64,000 bases of DNA, taken from NCBI RefSeq assembly GCF_003651185.1, contig NZ_RCDC01000004.1, positions 2,528,659 to 2,592,658 on the forward strand, read 5' to 3'. Positions within the stretch are counted from its first letter, which is position 1; every line of letters starts with the position of its first letter. Shown one piece after another: positions 8,961 through 17,173 of this stretch. The DNA is from Stenotrophomonas rhizophila. GTDB lineage: Bacteria; Pseudomonadota; Gammaproteobacteria; Xanthomonadales; Xanthomonadaceae. The notes beneath the pieces were generated by a model that was not told the origin of the DNA, made no database searches, and saw nothing but the letters and a program-made list of their open reading frames with translations. Both the position numbers and the translations under genes were made by a program.

Positions 8961-11150
8961 TCAGAGCACCGTCAGATTGGCATACGCCATCACCAGCCAC
9001 TTGCTGCCGGCCTCGATGAATTCGACCTGCACGCGGGCGTGCTGGCCGCTGCCTTCGTAGTCGGTGACCATGCCTTCGCCGAACTTGGGATGGTTGACCA
9101 TCGCGCCCAGCTTGAGCGGCGGTGCTTCCAGCGCGGCGTGGCCCATCACCCGGTTGGCGCCCAGCGAGGTGCCGCGCGAGACCTGCACCTTGGGGCGCAC
9201 TTCGTTCACCAGCTCACGCGGGATCTCGCGCAGGAAGCGCGAGGGCACGTTGTAGTTGTCCTGGCCATGGATACGGCGCGATTCGGCGTAGCAGAGCACC
9301 AGCTTCTGGCGCGCGCGGGTGATGCCCACGTACGCCAGGCGACGTTCTTCTTCCAGCCGGCCGCTTTCTTCGAGCGAGCGCGCGCTCGGGAACAGGCCGT
9401 CTTCCATGCCGGCCAGAAACACCAGCGGGAACTCCAGGCCTTTGGCGGCATGCAGCGTCATCAGCTGCACGCCTTCTTCGCCGGCCTGGGCCTGGCCTTC
9501 GCCGGCCTCCAGCGAGGCGTAGGCGAGGAAGGCGACCAGCTCGCTCATGTCCTGGGTTTCTTCGACGTCATCTTCGCGACGCACGAAGCGCGAGGCCACC
9601 GAGACCAGTTCGTCCAGGTTGTCGGCGCGCGATTCCGAATCCAGCGCGTTGCGGCTTTCCTTGGACCAGTGCTCACGCAGGCCCGAGCGCATCAGCACGT
9701 GGTCGATGCGTTCGGCCAGGGTCATCGTGTCGGCTTCGGCCTGGAGCTGGTTGACCAGCACCAGGAAGCCGGCCAGCGCGTTGCGTGCACGTGCAGCGAG
9801 CGTATTACCCTGGGTGGTCAGCATGGTGGCCTCCCACAGCGAGATCGCGTGGGTACGGGCCAAGCGGCGCACTTCATCCAGGGTGCGGTCGCCGATACCA
9901 CGCGTCGGCGTGTTGACCGCACGCTCGAAGGCGGCGTCATCGTTGCGGTTGGTCATCAACCGCAGGTACGCCAGCGCATCCTTGATTTCGGCACGTTCGA
10001 AGAAGCGCATGCCGCCGTACACGCGGTACGGCACCTGCTCGGAGAGCAGCGCTTCTTCGAAGGCACGCGACTGTGCATTGCTGCGGTAGAGCACGGCGAC
10101 GTCGCCGTAGCTGCCACCATCGCGCACCCACTGGCGCGCGCGCTCGACCACGTAACGCGCCTCGTCCATCTCGTTGTAGGCCGCGTACAGATCGATCGGA
10201 TCACCGTCGCCGCTGTCGGTCCACAACTCCTTGCCGATACGGTCCGGGTTGTGCGCGATCACCGCATTGGCCGCACCGAGGATGTTGGCGGTGGAACGGT
10301 AGTTCTGCTCCAGGCGGACGGTCTGCGCACCCGGGAAATCCTTCAGGAAGCGCTGGACGTTCTCGACCTTGGCGCCGCGCCAGCCATAGATGGCCTGGTC
10401 GTCATCGCCGACCACGAACACGTGGCCGATATCGCCGGCCAGCACGCGCACGAAGGCGTACTGGATGGCGTTGGTGTCCTGGAACTCGTCCACCAGGATC
10501 TCGCGGAAGCGCGAGCGGTAGTGCGCCAGCAGCGCCGGGTTGTCGCGCAGCAGTTCATGCGCGCGCAGCAGCAGCTCGGCGAAATCGACCAGACCGGCGC
10601 GGTCGCAGCGCTCCTGATAGGCGATATACGCCTGGCGCATGGTTTCCAGCCACGCGTCATGCGGCTCGGGCTGGATATGCTGCGGGCGGCGGCCCTCGTC
10701 CTTCTGCTCGTTGATCCACCAGGCGATCTGCTTCGGCGGGAACTTGCCGTCATCGATCTCCAGCTGCTGGACCACGCGCTTGACCAGCCGCAGCTGGTCG
10801 TCCGAATCCATCACCTGGAAGCTGTCGGGCAGCTTGGCGTCCTGGAAATGCAGGCGCAGCAGGCGATGGGCCAGGCCGTGGAAGGTGCCGATCCAGGCAC
10901 CGCGGCTGCCCTGCGACAGCTGCAGGTCGATGCGGTGACGCATCTCGCCGGCGGCCTTGTTGGTGAAGGTCACCGCAAAAATGCCATGGGTCGGCACGCC
11001 GCAGACTTCATTGAGCCAGGCGATGCGGTGGATAAGCACGCGGGTCTTGCCGGAACCGGCACCGGCAAGCACCAGATGGTGGCCGGGCGGGGCGGACACA
11101 GCTTCGCGCTGGGCGGGGTTCAACCCGTCGAGCAAGTGGGAAACATCCAT
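8961..11150 (-). CDS. uvrD: DNA helicase II
   Basis: A 729-residue superfamily 1A 3'-5' helicase acting in mismatch and nucleotide-excision repair. Walker A is LAGAGSGKT (about residue 30), Walker B/motif II is LVDEFQDTNAIQ, motif III VGDDDQAIYGWRGAK, motif IV RLEQNYRS, and motifs V-VI LMTLHAAKGLEFPLVFLAGM and RRLAYVGITRARQKLVL. The C-terminal Tudor-like region that binds RNA polymerase and UvrB in E. coli is present (LKLGAMVNHPKFGEGMVTDY; ARVQVEF). Length and domain order match UvrD rather than Rep. It is monocistronic on the minus strand. Confidence 0.96.
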   Translation of the reverse strand: MDVSHLLDGLNPAQREAVSAPPGHHLVLAGAGSGKTRVLIHRIAWLNEVCGVPTHGIFAVTFTNKAAGEMRHRIDLQLSQGSRGAWIGTFHGLAHRLLRLHFQDAKLPDSFQVMDSDDQLRLVKRVVQQLEIDDGKFPPKQIAWWINEQKDEGRRPQHIQPEPHDAWLETMRQAYIAYQERCDRAGLVDFAELLLRAHELLRDNPALLAHYRSRFREILVDEFQDTNAIQYAFVRVLAGDIGHVFVVGDDDQAIYGWRGAKVENVQRFLKDFPGAQTVRLEQNYRSTANILGAANAVIAHNPDRIGKELWTDSGDGDPIDLYAAYNEMDEARYVVERARQWVRDGGSYGDVAVLYRSNAQSRAFEEALLSEQVPYRVYGGMRFFERAEIKDALAYLRLMTNRNDDAAFERAVNTPTRGIGDRTLDEVRRLARTHAISLWEATMLTTQGNTLAARARNALAGFLVLVNQLQAEADTMTLAERIDHVLMRSGLREHWSKESRNALDSESRADNLDELVSVASRFVRREDDVEETQDMSELVAFLAYASLEAGEGQAQAGEEGVQLMTLHAAKGLEFPLVFLAGMEDGLFPSARSLEESGRLEEERRLAYVGITRARQKLVLCYAESRRIHGQDNYNVPSRFLREIPRELVNEVRPKVQVSRGTSLGANRVMGHAALEAPPLKLGAMVNHPKFGEGMVTDYEGSGQHARVQVEFIEAGSKWLVMAYANLTVL

Positions 11151-11213
11151 GTCCCCATTTTACCCTCGGGCGGGGCGCTCCGGGCCGTTACCCGGCACCC
11201 GGATCGAACGGGT

Positions 11214-12587
11214 TCAGCCGCGCGCGGCCTGTTCGGCCTGCACGCGCAGTTCCGGGATCGCCAGACTCTCCCACAGGGTGCCGATGCGCAGGCTGCCGAC
11301 CACCCGGATCGCAGGCTGCGGCTGGCCATGGCCATCGATCAGGGCACCGTCGTCCACCGTGGTCTCCAGCCCAAGGCCGTGCGGGCCCGGGCGGGCATGC
11401 CCGTCCGCCAGCAGCTGCTGGATCAGCGGATTGCGCATGGACAGCGCGCGGGTCTCCACCCCGGTGGCGTTGATCACCGCGCCCACGGTCAGGGGCGGCA
11501 GGCCACCGTCCGGGCTGCGGCCGTGCAGCTGCAACCCACGTTCCTGCACCAGCAGCGTATCCAGCCGGGCCCGGTGGCGCTGCAGCTGGCCGCTGCGCTC
11601 CAGTTCGGCGACCTGGGCATGCACCGATCCGGCGATGCGATGGCGGTGCACGTCCCAATAGCGCACCACGTGACGCAGGAAACGGCGCTGGTCGGCCTCG
11701 CCCAGGCTCAGCCACAACGCCTGGCCCATCGGCCGGATGCGGTCCATCACGCTCTGCCATGGAATGCCCTGTGCCACGGCGGCATCGGCCTGCGCGCGCA
11801 GCTCCCGCACGCGCTGGCGCAGCGACATCGGCAGCAGCGGCTGCGGATCGAAGGTGACCGCCGCGCCGTGGGCGTGTGGCAACGGCAGCAGCGCATGGCG
11901 CGACAGCACGTAGATGCGCCCGCGGTGACCGGCGGCGGCCAGGGCGACCACACTGTCGGCCATGCTCAGGCCCGAGCCGACGATGGCCAGGTCGTCGTCG
12001 CCGGCCAGCACACGCACGCCGTCGTAGTCCCAGGCCTCCACCGCCTGCGCGGGCGGCAGTGCGTCGGCACCGGGTACCGGCAGCGGACGCATGCTGTTGC
12101 CACAGGCCAACACCACGCGCTGCGCGCGCCACGTCACGTCATCGTCGAGCCGCAGCTGTACGCCGTGGCCGGTCCGCTCCAGCGCGAACACCGGCTGCTC
12201 GACCACCTCCAGCACCGCCACGCTGCGCTCGCACGCCTGTTCCAGGCGCTCACGCAGGTAAGCGGCGAAATGGCGGCGCGGCACGAACTGGTCCGCCAGC
12301 ACCTCGCGCGGTACCTCGGCAATCGCCTGGCTGTCGATCAGGTAATCCAGGAAATCCGCAGGCTGATCGGGCAGCCCGCTCATCTTGCCGGCCGGCACGT
12401 TGAGCAGGTGCTCAGGCCAAGGCGTGGCGTAGGCGATGCCTTCGGCCAGCGCCGAAGCCGGCTCGAACAGCACGATGCGTGACGGTCGCGCAGCATGGCG
12501 CAGGGCCTGCAGCGCGACGAGGACGCCGGCAGCGCCGCCGCCGACGATGGCCAGATCACACTGGCGGTGGGTATCGGACGCAGTCAT
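11214..12587 (-). CDS. FAD/NAD(P)-binding oxidoreductase-like protein
   Basis: A 457-residue cytoplasmic flavoprotein-type protein of the NAD_binding_9 (FAD-NAD(P)-binding) group. It starts with a dinucleotide-binding loop (DLAIVGGGAAGVLVALQAL, about residues 10-28), followed by FEPASALAEGIAYATPWPEHLLNVPAGKMS-type FAD contacts, DYLIDSQ and FVPRRHFAAYLRERL. A second nucleotide-binding loop appears at DDLAIVGSGLSMADSVVALA. The conserved INATG segment is seen as VGAVINATGVETRAL. No substrate can be assigned. A short gap of 54 bases separates it from the upstream cardiolipin synthase, so cotranscription is possible. The internal start at 12587 removes an upstream extension that does not look coding. 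Confidence 0.85.
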   Translation of the reverse strand: MTASDTHRQCDLAIVGGGAAGVLVALQALRHAARPSRIVLFEPASALAEGIAYATPWPEHLLNVPAGKMSGLPDQPADFLDYLIDSQAIAEVPREVLADQFVPRRHFAAYLRERLEQACERSVAVLEVVEQPVFALERTGHGVQLRLDDDVTWRAQRVVLACGNSMRPLPVPGADALPPAQAVEAWDYDGVRVLAGDDDLAIVGSGLSMADSVVALAAAGHRGRIYVLSRHALLPLPHAHGAAVTFDPQPLLPMSLRQRVRELRAQADAAVAQGIPWQSVMDRIRPMGQALWLSLGEADQRRFLRHVVRYWDVHRHRIAGSVHAQVAELERSGQLQRHRARLDTLLVQERGLQLHGRSPDGGLPPLTVGAVINATGVETRALSMRNPLIQQLLADGHARPGPHGLGLETTVDDGALIDGHGQPQPAIRVVGSLRIGTLWESLAIPELRVQAEQAARG

Positions 12588-12641
12588 GCATCGATTGTAG
12601 GCGATGCGCGTGGACCGGCCGTCCACGTGCGTCACAGCGGG

Positions 12642-14060
12642 CTACATCAACGCATCGGCCAGCCGTGCGATGCCTTCTCGGCTGCGCTTCCACGCCGGCC
12701 GCTGGCGCCACGTCGCCAGATCGAGCGGACGGGACTGTTCCAGATAGTCCGCTTCGATCTGCGCCAGCTGGCGCACCATGCCGGCGTCGTAACAGAGCAT
12801 GCCGATCTCGGCATTGAGCGCGAACGAGCGGATGTCCAGGTTGATCGAGCCGACCAGGGCGATGTCTTCATCGACGGTCAGGTGCTTGGCATGCAGGAAA
12901 TGCGGTTCGTACAGCGCGATGCGCACGCCGCTGCGCAGCAGCTCATCGTAGTAGGCCTCCTGCGCCCAGGAGGTCAACCGCTGGTTGGTACTGGCCGAGA
13001 GGATCAGCTGCACCTGCACGCCGGACAAGGCGGCGATGCGCAGCGCACTCAGGGTCGCCTCATCCGGCACGAAGTACGGCGTGACCAGCACGATGCGCCG
13101 GCGCGCCAGATGGATCAGCGCGTTCACCGCATCGCGCGCGTTGCTGAAGGGATACGCCGGGCCACTGGGCAGCAGTTGGGTCGGCACATCGGCCGAGCAC
13201 ACCGGCACCGCGGTGAGCACATCCAGGCGCTGCCCGGTTTCCATGTACCAGTCGCTGGCGAACACCGCTTCCAGGTGCGCCACCACCGGCCCGCGCACGC
13301 GCGCGACCAGCTCCTTGTTCGGGAACCCGGCGACAAACTGCGCGCGCGCCAGGTTCTGTGAGCCGATGTAGCCGACGCGGTTGTCGATCACCGCGATCTT
13401 GCGGTGGTTGCGCAGGTCCATGCGGCCACTGCGGCGCCAGCGCAGCCCACCGGGCAGCATCGCGCGCACATCTACGCCGAGGGCCTGGAGACGGTGGCGG
13501 TAGTGGCGCAGCCCACGCTTGGCCCCCACTGCATCCAGCAGCACGCGGCAGTGCACCCCGCGTGCGGCGGCCCGCTGCAGCGCCTGCACGATGGCCTCGC
13601 CGACGGCATCGTCGAACATCAGGTAGTACAGCAGGTGCACACGCTCGCGCGCCTGGTCGATGTCTTCGATCAGGGCCTGCAGCGAGGCGTCGTAATCATT
13701 GAGCAGATCCACCGCGTTGCCGTGGATGGGCATGAAATCGCCTTGGCGCTCGATCAGCGGCACGATCTCGGCGGTGGCCGTCTCCGGTGGGGGCGTCCAG
13801 CGCAGCGGCGGCTGCAGGGCCTGCTCCTCGCGGATCACCTGGGAGGCCTCGGCCTGGCGCTGCACGCGCTGGCGCGACAGCCACGGGTGGCCGAACAGCA
13901 GATACAGCGGCAGCCCGAGCAGCGGCACGAAGCCGACCAGCAGCAACCAGCTGCGCGCGGCACCGGGCGTGGTGCGGCTGGGAATCCACAACAGCGCGGC
14001 CAGCCGGATCAGCCAATCCAGCATCAACAACCACGAACCCAGCAGCCACTCGAACAGCAT
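12642..14060 (-). CDS. cls: Cardiolipin synthase, phospholipase D family
   Basis: A 472-residue inner-membrane enzyme that condenses two phosphatidylglycerols to cardiolipin. Two N-terminal membrane segments (WLLGSWLLMLDWLIRLAALLWI and SWLLLVGFVPLLGLPLYLLFG) precede two phospholipase D domains. Both HKD motifs are intact: NHRKIAVID near residue 220 and HAKHLTVDED near 389, each followed by the usual GSxN (YIGSQN; LVGSINLDIRSFALNAE). The length and two-helix N-terminus match ClsA-type enzymes. The start chosen is the ATG that opens the first helix; no strong Shine-Dalgarno is visible. It is downstream of the rpmG terminator. Confidence 0.93.
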   Translation of the reverse strand: MLFEWLLGSWLLMLDWLIRLAALLWIPSRTTPGAARSWLLLVGFVPLLGLPLYLLFGHPWLSRQRVQRQAEASQVIREEQALQPPLRWTPPPETATAEIVPLIERQGDFMPIHGNAVDLLNDYDASLQALIEDIDQARERVHLLYYLMFDDAVGEAIVQALQRAAARGVHCRVLLDAVGAKRGLRHYRHRLQALGVDVRAMLPGGLRWRRSGRMDLRNHRKIAVIDNRVGYIGSQNLARAQFVAGFPNKELVARVRGPVVAHLEAVFASDWYMETGQRLDVLTAVPVCSADVPTQLLPSGPAYPFSNARDAVNALIHLARRRIVLVTPYFVPDEATLSALRIAALSGVQVQLILSASTNQRLTSWAQEAYYDELLRSGVRIALYEPHFLHAKHLTVDEDIALVGSINLDIRSFALNAEIGMLCYDAGMVRQLAQIEADYLEQSRPLDLATWRQRPAWKRSREGIARLADALM

Positions 14061-14162
14061 CGCGTCGCCCGTCGGGAGGGGAAACGCATTCTGCCATGGG
14101 CGGCTGTGCCGCCGGGGTGACCGGTGCAGCCGCTGCGGCCCGGCACCGTGCATCGCCGGGGC

Positions 14163-14193
14163 AACAAAAAACCCGCCACGAGGGCGGGTTTTT
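14163..14193 (-). terminator. Intrinsic terminator after rpmG
   Basis: An 8-bp stem (AACCCGCC / GGCGGGTT) with a five-base loop. On the minus strand it is followed by a run of six T, and the other side also has five T, so it could work in both directions. It ends the rpmB-rpmG transcript. Confidence 0.9.
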
Positions 14194-14221
14194 CGTCGGG
14201 AAGCTCAAGAACCCTTGCGGA

Positions 14222-14386
14222 TTACTTGATCTTGCCTTCCTTGTACAGGACGTGCTTGCGCACGACCGGATCGTACTTCAGGAATTCCATCTTCCCGGGG
14301 GTGTTCTTCTTGTTCTTGTCCGTCGTGTAGAAGTGGCCAGTGTTGGCCGTCGAAATCAGACGGATCTTATCGCGCTTGCCTGCCAT
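14222..14386 (-). CDS. rpmG: 50S ribosomal protein L33
   Basis: A 54-residue basic protein beginning [20 protein letters not shown] and ending [11 protein letters not shown]. These are the standard L33 sequence features, including [20 protein letters not shown]. It has no zinc-binding CxxC pairs, so it is the zinc-free (C-) form. GAGGAG lies nine bases before the ATG. It follows rpmB by 13 bases, the usual rpmBG operon, and is closed by the terminator at 14163-14193. Confidence 0.97.
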   Translation of the reverse strand: MAGKRDKIRLISTANTGHFYTTDKNKKNTPGKMEFLKYDPVVRKHVLYKEGKIK

Positions 14387-14399
14387 GATCGTTTACTCC

Positions 14400-14636
14400 T
14401 CAGACCTTTTCGCCGCGCGAACGCAGCTCAGCCAGAACGGAGTCGATACCGTTCTTGTCGATGGTGCGCAGGGCATGCGCGGAAACACGAAGCTTGACCC
14501 AGCGGTTTTCGCTGGCAACCCAGAAGCGGCGCTCGTGCAGGTTGGGCAGGAAACGACGACGGGTCTTGTTGTTGGCGTGCGAGACGTTGTTACCCGTCTG
14601 CACTCGCTTGCCGGAAACTTGGCATACGCGGGACAT
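14400..14636 (-). CDS. rpmB: 50S ribosomal protein L28
   Basis: A 78-residue L28: [20 protein letters not shown], with [19 protein letters not shown] and [19 protein letters not shown], is diagnostic. It is the first gene of the rpmB-rpmG operon, with GAGGTG close to the ATG. A promoter about 165 bases upstream is described separately. Only one cysteine (position 5) occurs, so it is the zinc-free form, in agreement with the paired L33. Confidence 0.97.
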   Translation of the reverse strand: MSRVCQVSGKRVQTGNNVSHANNKTRRRFLPNLHERRFWVASENRWVKLRVSAHALRTIDKNGIDSVLAELRSRGEKV

Positions 14637-14802
14637 TGCGCACCTCGATAAAAGTAGTTGTCAGCCCATAGCCCGGGCGACGGCGGCCTCGGCGGTTTCC
14701 CGCCACACGTCATGAGAATCAAAGGGTTACGCTGTCGAGGGCGGGCCGGATGACGGGTTCCCGGCCGCCGATCCAAAGGTTTTTGGACACAGCGAGCCGC
14801 GC

Positions 14803-14831
14803 ATTATGCCCGCTTGGCCCTGATGGCGCAA
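14803..14831 (-). promoter_or_regulatory. Probable sigma-70 promoter of rpmB-rpmG
   Basis: On the minus strand TTGCGC (14831-14826) and CATAAT (14808-14803) are separated by exactly 17 bases. Transcription would begin near 14796, leaving a leader of about 160 bases before rpmB. The leader starts with a small hairpin (CCAAAAACCTTTGG, 14786-14773). The prediction is by inspection only. Confidence 0.55.
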
Positions 14832-14835
14832 CCGA

Positions 14836-14856
14836 GGCCGGCAGGGCCTGCCGGCC
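14836..14856 (-). terminator. GC hairpin after the AAA+ operon
   Basis: A perfect 9-bp stem (GGCCGGCAG / CTGCCGGCC) with a three-base loop, seven bases past the stop codon of the AAA+ ATPase gene. It lacks a T run, so termination is plausible but not certain. It overlaps none of the rpmB promoter but lies directly upstream of its -35 box. Confidence 0.4.
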
Positions 14857-14863
14857 CGGTCGC

Positions 14864-16420
14864 TCATGCCAGAACGGCGCGGCGCGGCCGCCCGGCGGCC
14901 GGGGTGCTGGCCGCGATCGGCTCGCCCGAGGCCGGCACCGCCCGTTCACGGCCCCAGGCGCGGATGTTCTCGATCTGCTCCGGTGCGGTCCGCGACAACG
15001 GCACCACGTTCTGGAAACTGCGCCGGAACAGCGCATCGGTGACCACGGCATCGCCCTTCAGGTAGGCCTCTTTCACCACCTCACGCACCGCCGATTCCAG
15101 GTCCGAGCCGGCAAAGCCCTCGGACAGTTCGACCAGCTCGTCGAGCAGCGCCGGCGCCAGTTCGCGCTGCTGCAGGCCCCGGCGGGCGTAGATGCCGATG
15201 ATGTCGCGGCGTTCCGGCGCGGTCGGCAGGTCGACGAAGAAGAGCTCGTCGAACCGGCCCCGGCGCAGCAGCTCCGGGGGCAGCTTGGACACATCGTTGG
15301 CGGTTGCCACCACGAACACGCGGGTACGGGCTTCCTGCAGCCAGTACAGGAACTGGCCGACCAGACGGGTCGAGGTGCCGCCGTCGCCGCCCCCGGTGGC
15401 ACCGGCCAGGCCCTTTTCGATCTCGTCGATCCACAGCACGCAGGGCGCCACGTGATCCGCCGTGGCAAGCGCTTCCTTGAGGCGGCCTTCGCTCTGGCCC
15501 AGGTACTGGCCGTGGATGGTGGACAGGTCCAGGCGGTACAGCGGCAACTGCCAGTCCTGGGCAATGGCCTTGGCCGACAGCGATTTGCCGCAGCCCGGTA
15601 CGCCGACCAGCAGCACGCCTCGCGGCGGACGGATGCCGCGCTCGCGCAGATCAGCGGTCAGCAACGGCCGTTCGCGTGCCAGCCAGCTCTTGAGGCCACC
15701 CAGGCCACCCACACTCAGATCGCCCCCGCGCACCGGCACGCGCTCGATGCCGGAAATGTCGGCGAAGATGCGGTCCTTGGCGTGCATCAACTCGACCAGA
15801 TCATTCTTGTCGATACGCCCGTTGACCAGCAGCGTGGCGATGATGTTCTCCGCCTCCAACCGCGAGATGCCGGCCAGGATGGCCGCCGCCTGGCGGATGT
15901 CGGCGTCGTCCCACTCGATCTGGAACTGGCTGCGGTACGGATCGATCTGTTCGTGAATGATCGCCGCCATCTCGTCTTCGGTGGGCGGCGACAGCACCAG
16001 CGACATCCCCAGGCGCTGCAGCTGGCCGAACACCGGTTTGCTGGTGACCACAACCAGCGAGCCACCGTGGTCGGCCGCCAGCATCGCCACATCGATCAGT
16101 TGCCGCGCCGAGGGCGTGTCGTCCTCCAGGTCGGACACTTCGGTCAACACGAAACTGAGGTTCTGCCGCTGCGCCATCTGCTGGCTGGCGAAGTCGACCG
16201 CGCCGATGACCGAGCGGTCTTCGTTGACGATCCGCCCTGTCGCCAGCTCGCGCGTTCCCTGCGAGAGCGTGTGTACATAGAACGGCGCACTCAGCGCACC
16301 GGCGACGTCACGCAGGATATCCAGCACCCGCGCGCGTTCGGTGCTGCGGATGGAGATGAAGGGCACGCGCGCTTTCAGGTAGCGGGTCAGCGTGGCATGG
16401 AACTCGCGGGTATCGCTCAT
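14864..16420 (-). CDS. Ycf46-like AAA+ ATPase
   Basis: A 518-residue AAA+ ATPase. The first 230 residues resemble the Ycf46 N-terminal region (IRSTERARVLDILRDV; IVNEDRSVIGAVDFASQQ; FVLTEVSDLEDDTPSARQLI). This is followed by a classical AAA module with Walker A GVPGCGKS (about 277), Walker B LWIDEIEKG (about 330), sensor 1 VVATANDVSKLP (about 372) and the arginine finger RRGRFDELFFVDLP (about 390). Sensor 2 is in the C-terminal helical domain, GFAGSDLESAVREV. All catalytic residues are present, so it should hydrolyse ATP and act as an oligomeric remodelling machine. It is the last gene of a five-gene unit; its ATG lies four bases after the preceding stop codon. Its substrate is unknown. Confidence 0.88.
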   Translation of the reverse strand: MSDTREFHATLTRYLKARVPFISIRSTERARVLDILRDVAGALSAPFYVHTLSQGTRELATGRIVNEDRSVIGAVDFASQQMAQRQNLSFVLTEVSDLEDDTPSARQLIDVAMLAADHGGSLVVVTSKPVFGQLQRLGMSLVLSPPTEDEMAAIIHEQIDPYRSQFQIEWDDADIRQAAAILAGISRLEAENIIATLLVNGRIDKNDLVELMHAKDRIFADISGIERVPVRGGDLSVGGLGGLKSWLARERPLLTADLRERGIRPPRGVLLVGVPGCGKSLSAKAIAQDWQLPLYRLDLSTIHGQYLGQSEGRLKEALATADHVAPCVLWIDEIEKGLAGATGGGDGGTSTRLVGQFLYWLQEARTRVFVVATANDVSKLPPELLRRGRFDELFFVDLPTAPERRDIIGIYARRGLQQRELAPALLDELVELSEGFAGSDLESAVREVVKEAYLKGDAVVTDALFRRSFQNVVPLSRTAPEQIENIRAWGRERAVPASGEPIAASTPAAGRPRRAVLA

Positions 16421-16424
16421 GGAT

Positions 16425-16973
16425 TCAGATCATCAAGGTTCGCCGGCGGCCCGCTACAGCGGGGCCATCGGCAGGTGAAGCAGACGGGAGTGGCGGCGGC
16501 GCGGCAGCATCCAGCGCGGCCGGCCGGTAGTGGCACAGGCTGTTGTAGCGCACCGCGCGCAGGGTGCGGTCGCAGCGCAACGTGCGTGCGTTGGCTTCCA
16601 GGTCGGCCTGCATCCTGGCGGTGATGCGGACCAGTTCATCGCGCAGGAACGCGCGCAGCGATTCAGGCAGCGTCGCCAGCGAGGCCAGTTGATGCAGCAC
16701 GCTGAAATGCCGACGCGCGTCCAGCAGCGCGCGCACCAGGGTCACTTCATCGGCCCGATCCCCCAGATCGCGCTGCAGACGAGCGCTGCATTGCTTCAGC
16801 CGCAGGTCGAGCAGCGTGGTCACCCGGTCGGTGAACAACTGCGCCACGCCGGGGGTCCAGTCCAGCCGCCCGGCTGCCATGGCCGCGAGCGCCTCGGCTT
16901 CGCGACCCCCTTCGCTGAACGCATCCAGGACCTGGCTCCATTCGGCATAGGTGCGCGGAACCGGCAGTGTCAT
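16425..16973 (-). CDS. Unknown helical protein, gene 4 of the AAA+ operon
   Basis: A 182-residue protein predicted to be almost entirely helical (TYAEWSQVLDAFSEGGREAE; FTDRVTTLLDLRLKQCSARL; EVTLVRALLDARRHFSVLHQ; LRAFLRDELVRITARMQADL), with a Pro/Ala-rich C-terminal tail. No signal peptide or membrane helix. The start codon overlaps the preceding gene's stop as ATGA (16970-16973), so translational coupling is likely and fixes this start. It lies directly before the AAA+ ATPase and is a good candidate for an adaptor or substrate of it. No family recognised. Confidence 0.75.
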   Translation of the reverse strand: MTLPVPRTYAEWSQVLDAFSEGGREAEALAAMAAGRLDWTPGVAQLFTDRVTTLLDLRLKQCSARLQRDLGDRADEVTLVRALLDARRHFSVLHQLASLATLPESLRAFLRDELVRITARMQADLEANARTLRCDRTLRAVRYNSLCHYRPAALDAAAPPPLPSASPADGPAVAGRRRTLMI

Positions 16974-17173
16974 CCGTGCGAGGCGCGTTTGCGGCGTACG
17001 AAACCGGTCTTCGGCAGCAGGTCCCAGCCAGGCAGGGCACCGGCAAGCGCATCCGGGGCGGCAACGGTGATTGGCGGCGCGGCCACCGCGGCGTTGTTCA
17101 GCGGCGGTGGAAGGGCGTCCTGGGCGGGCAGCGGCGGCGGCACGGCGGAAGCATCGAGCAGGGAACGGGTCAT
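16970..17173 (-). CDS. Small proline-rich protein, gene 3 of the AAA+ operon
   Basis: A 67-residue peptide that is low-complexity in its first two thirds (Pro/Ala-rich: VPPPLPAQDALPPPLNNAA) and ends in a short basic segment (LLPKTGFVRRKRASHG). Both ends are ATGA overlaps with the neighbouring genes, at 17170-17173 and 16970-16973, which supports translation despite the short and simple sequence. No membrane or signal segment. Possibly a linker protein that tethers partners. Function unknown. Confidence 0.65.
   Translation of the reverse strand: MTRSLLDASAVPPPLPAQDALPPPLNNAAVAAPPITVAAPDALAGALPGWDLLPKTGFVRRKRASHG

Noticed and set aside
8862..12482. A 1,206-codon open frame antisense to uvrD and the FAD protein gene
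   Set aside because: Composition is typical of a frame mirrored from GC-rich genes, and it runs across two unrelated, well-supported genes and a REP cluster.
14773..14786. CCAAAGGTTTTTGG in the rpmB leader as a terminator
   Set aside because: The stem is only five base pairs and has no T run outside it; listed only as part of the leader.
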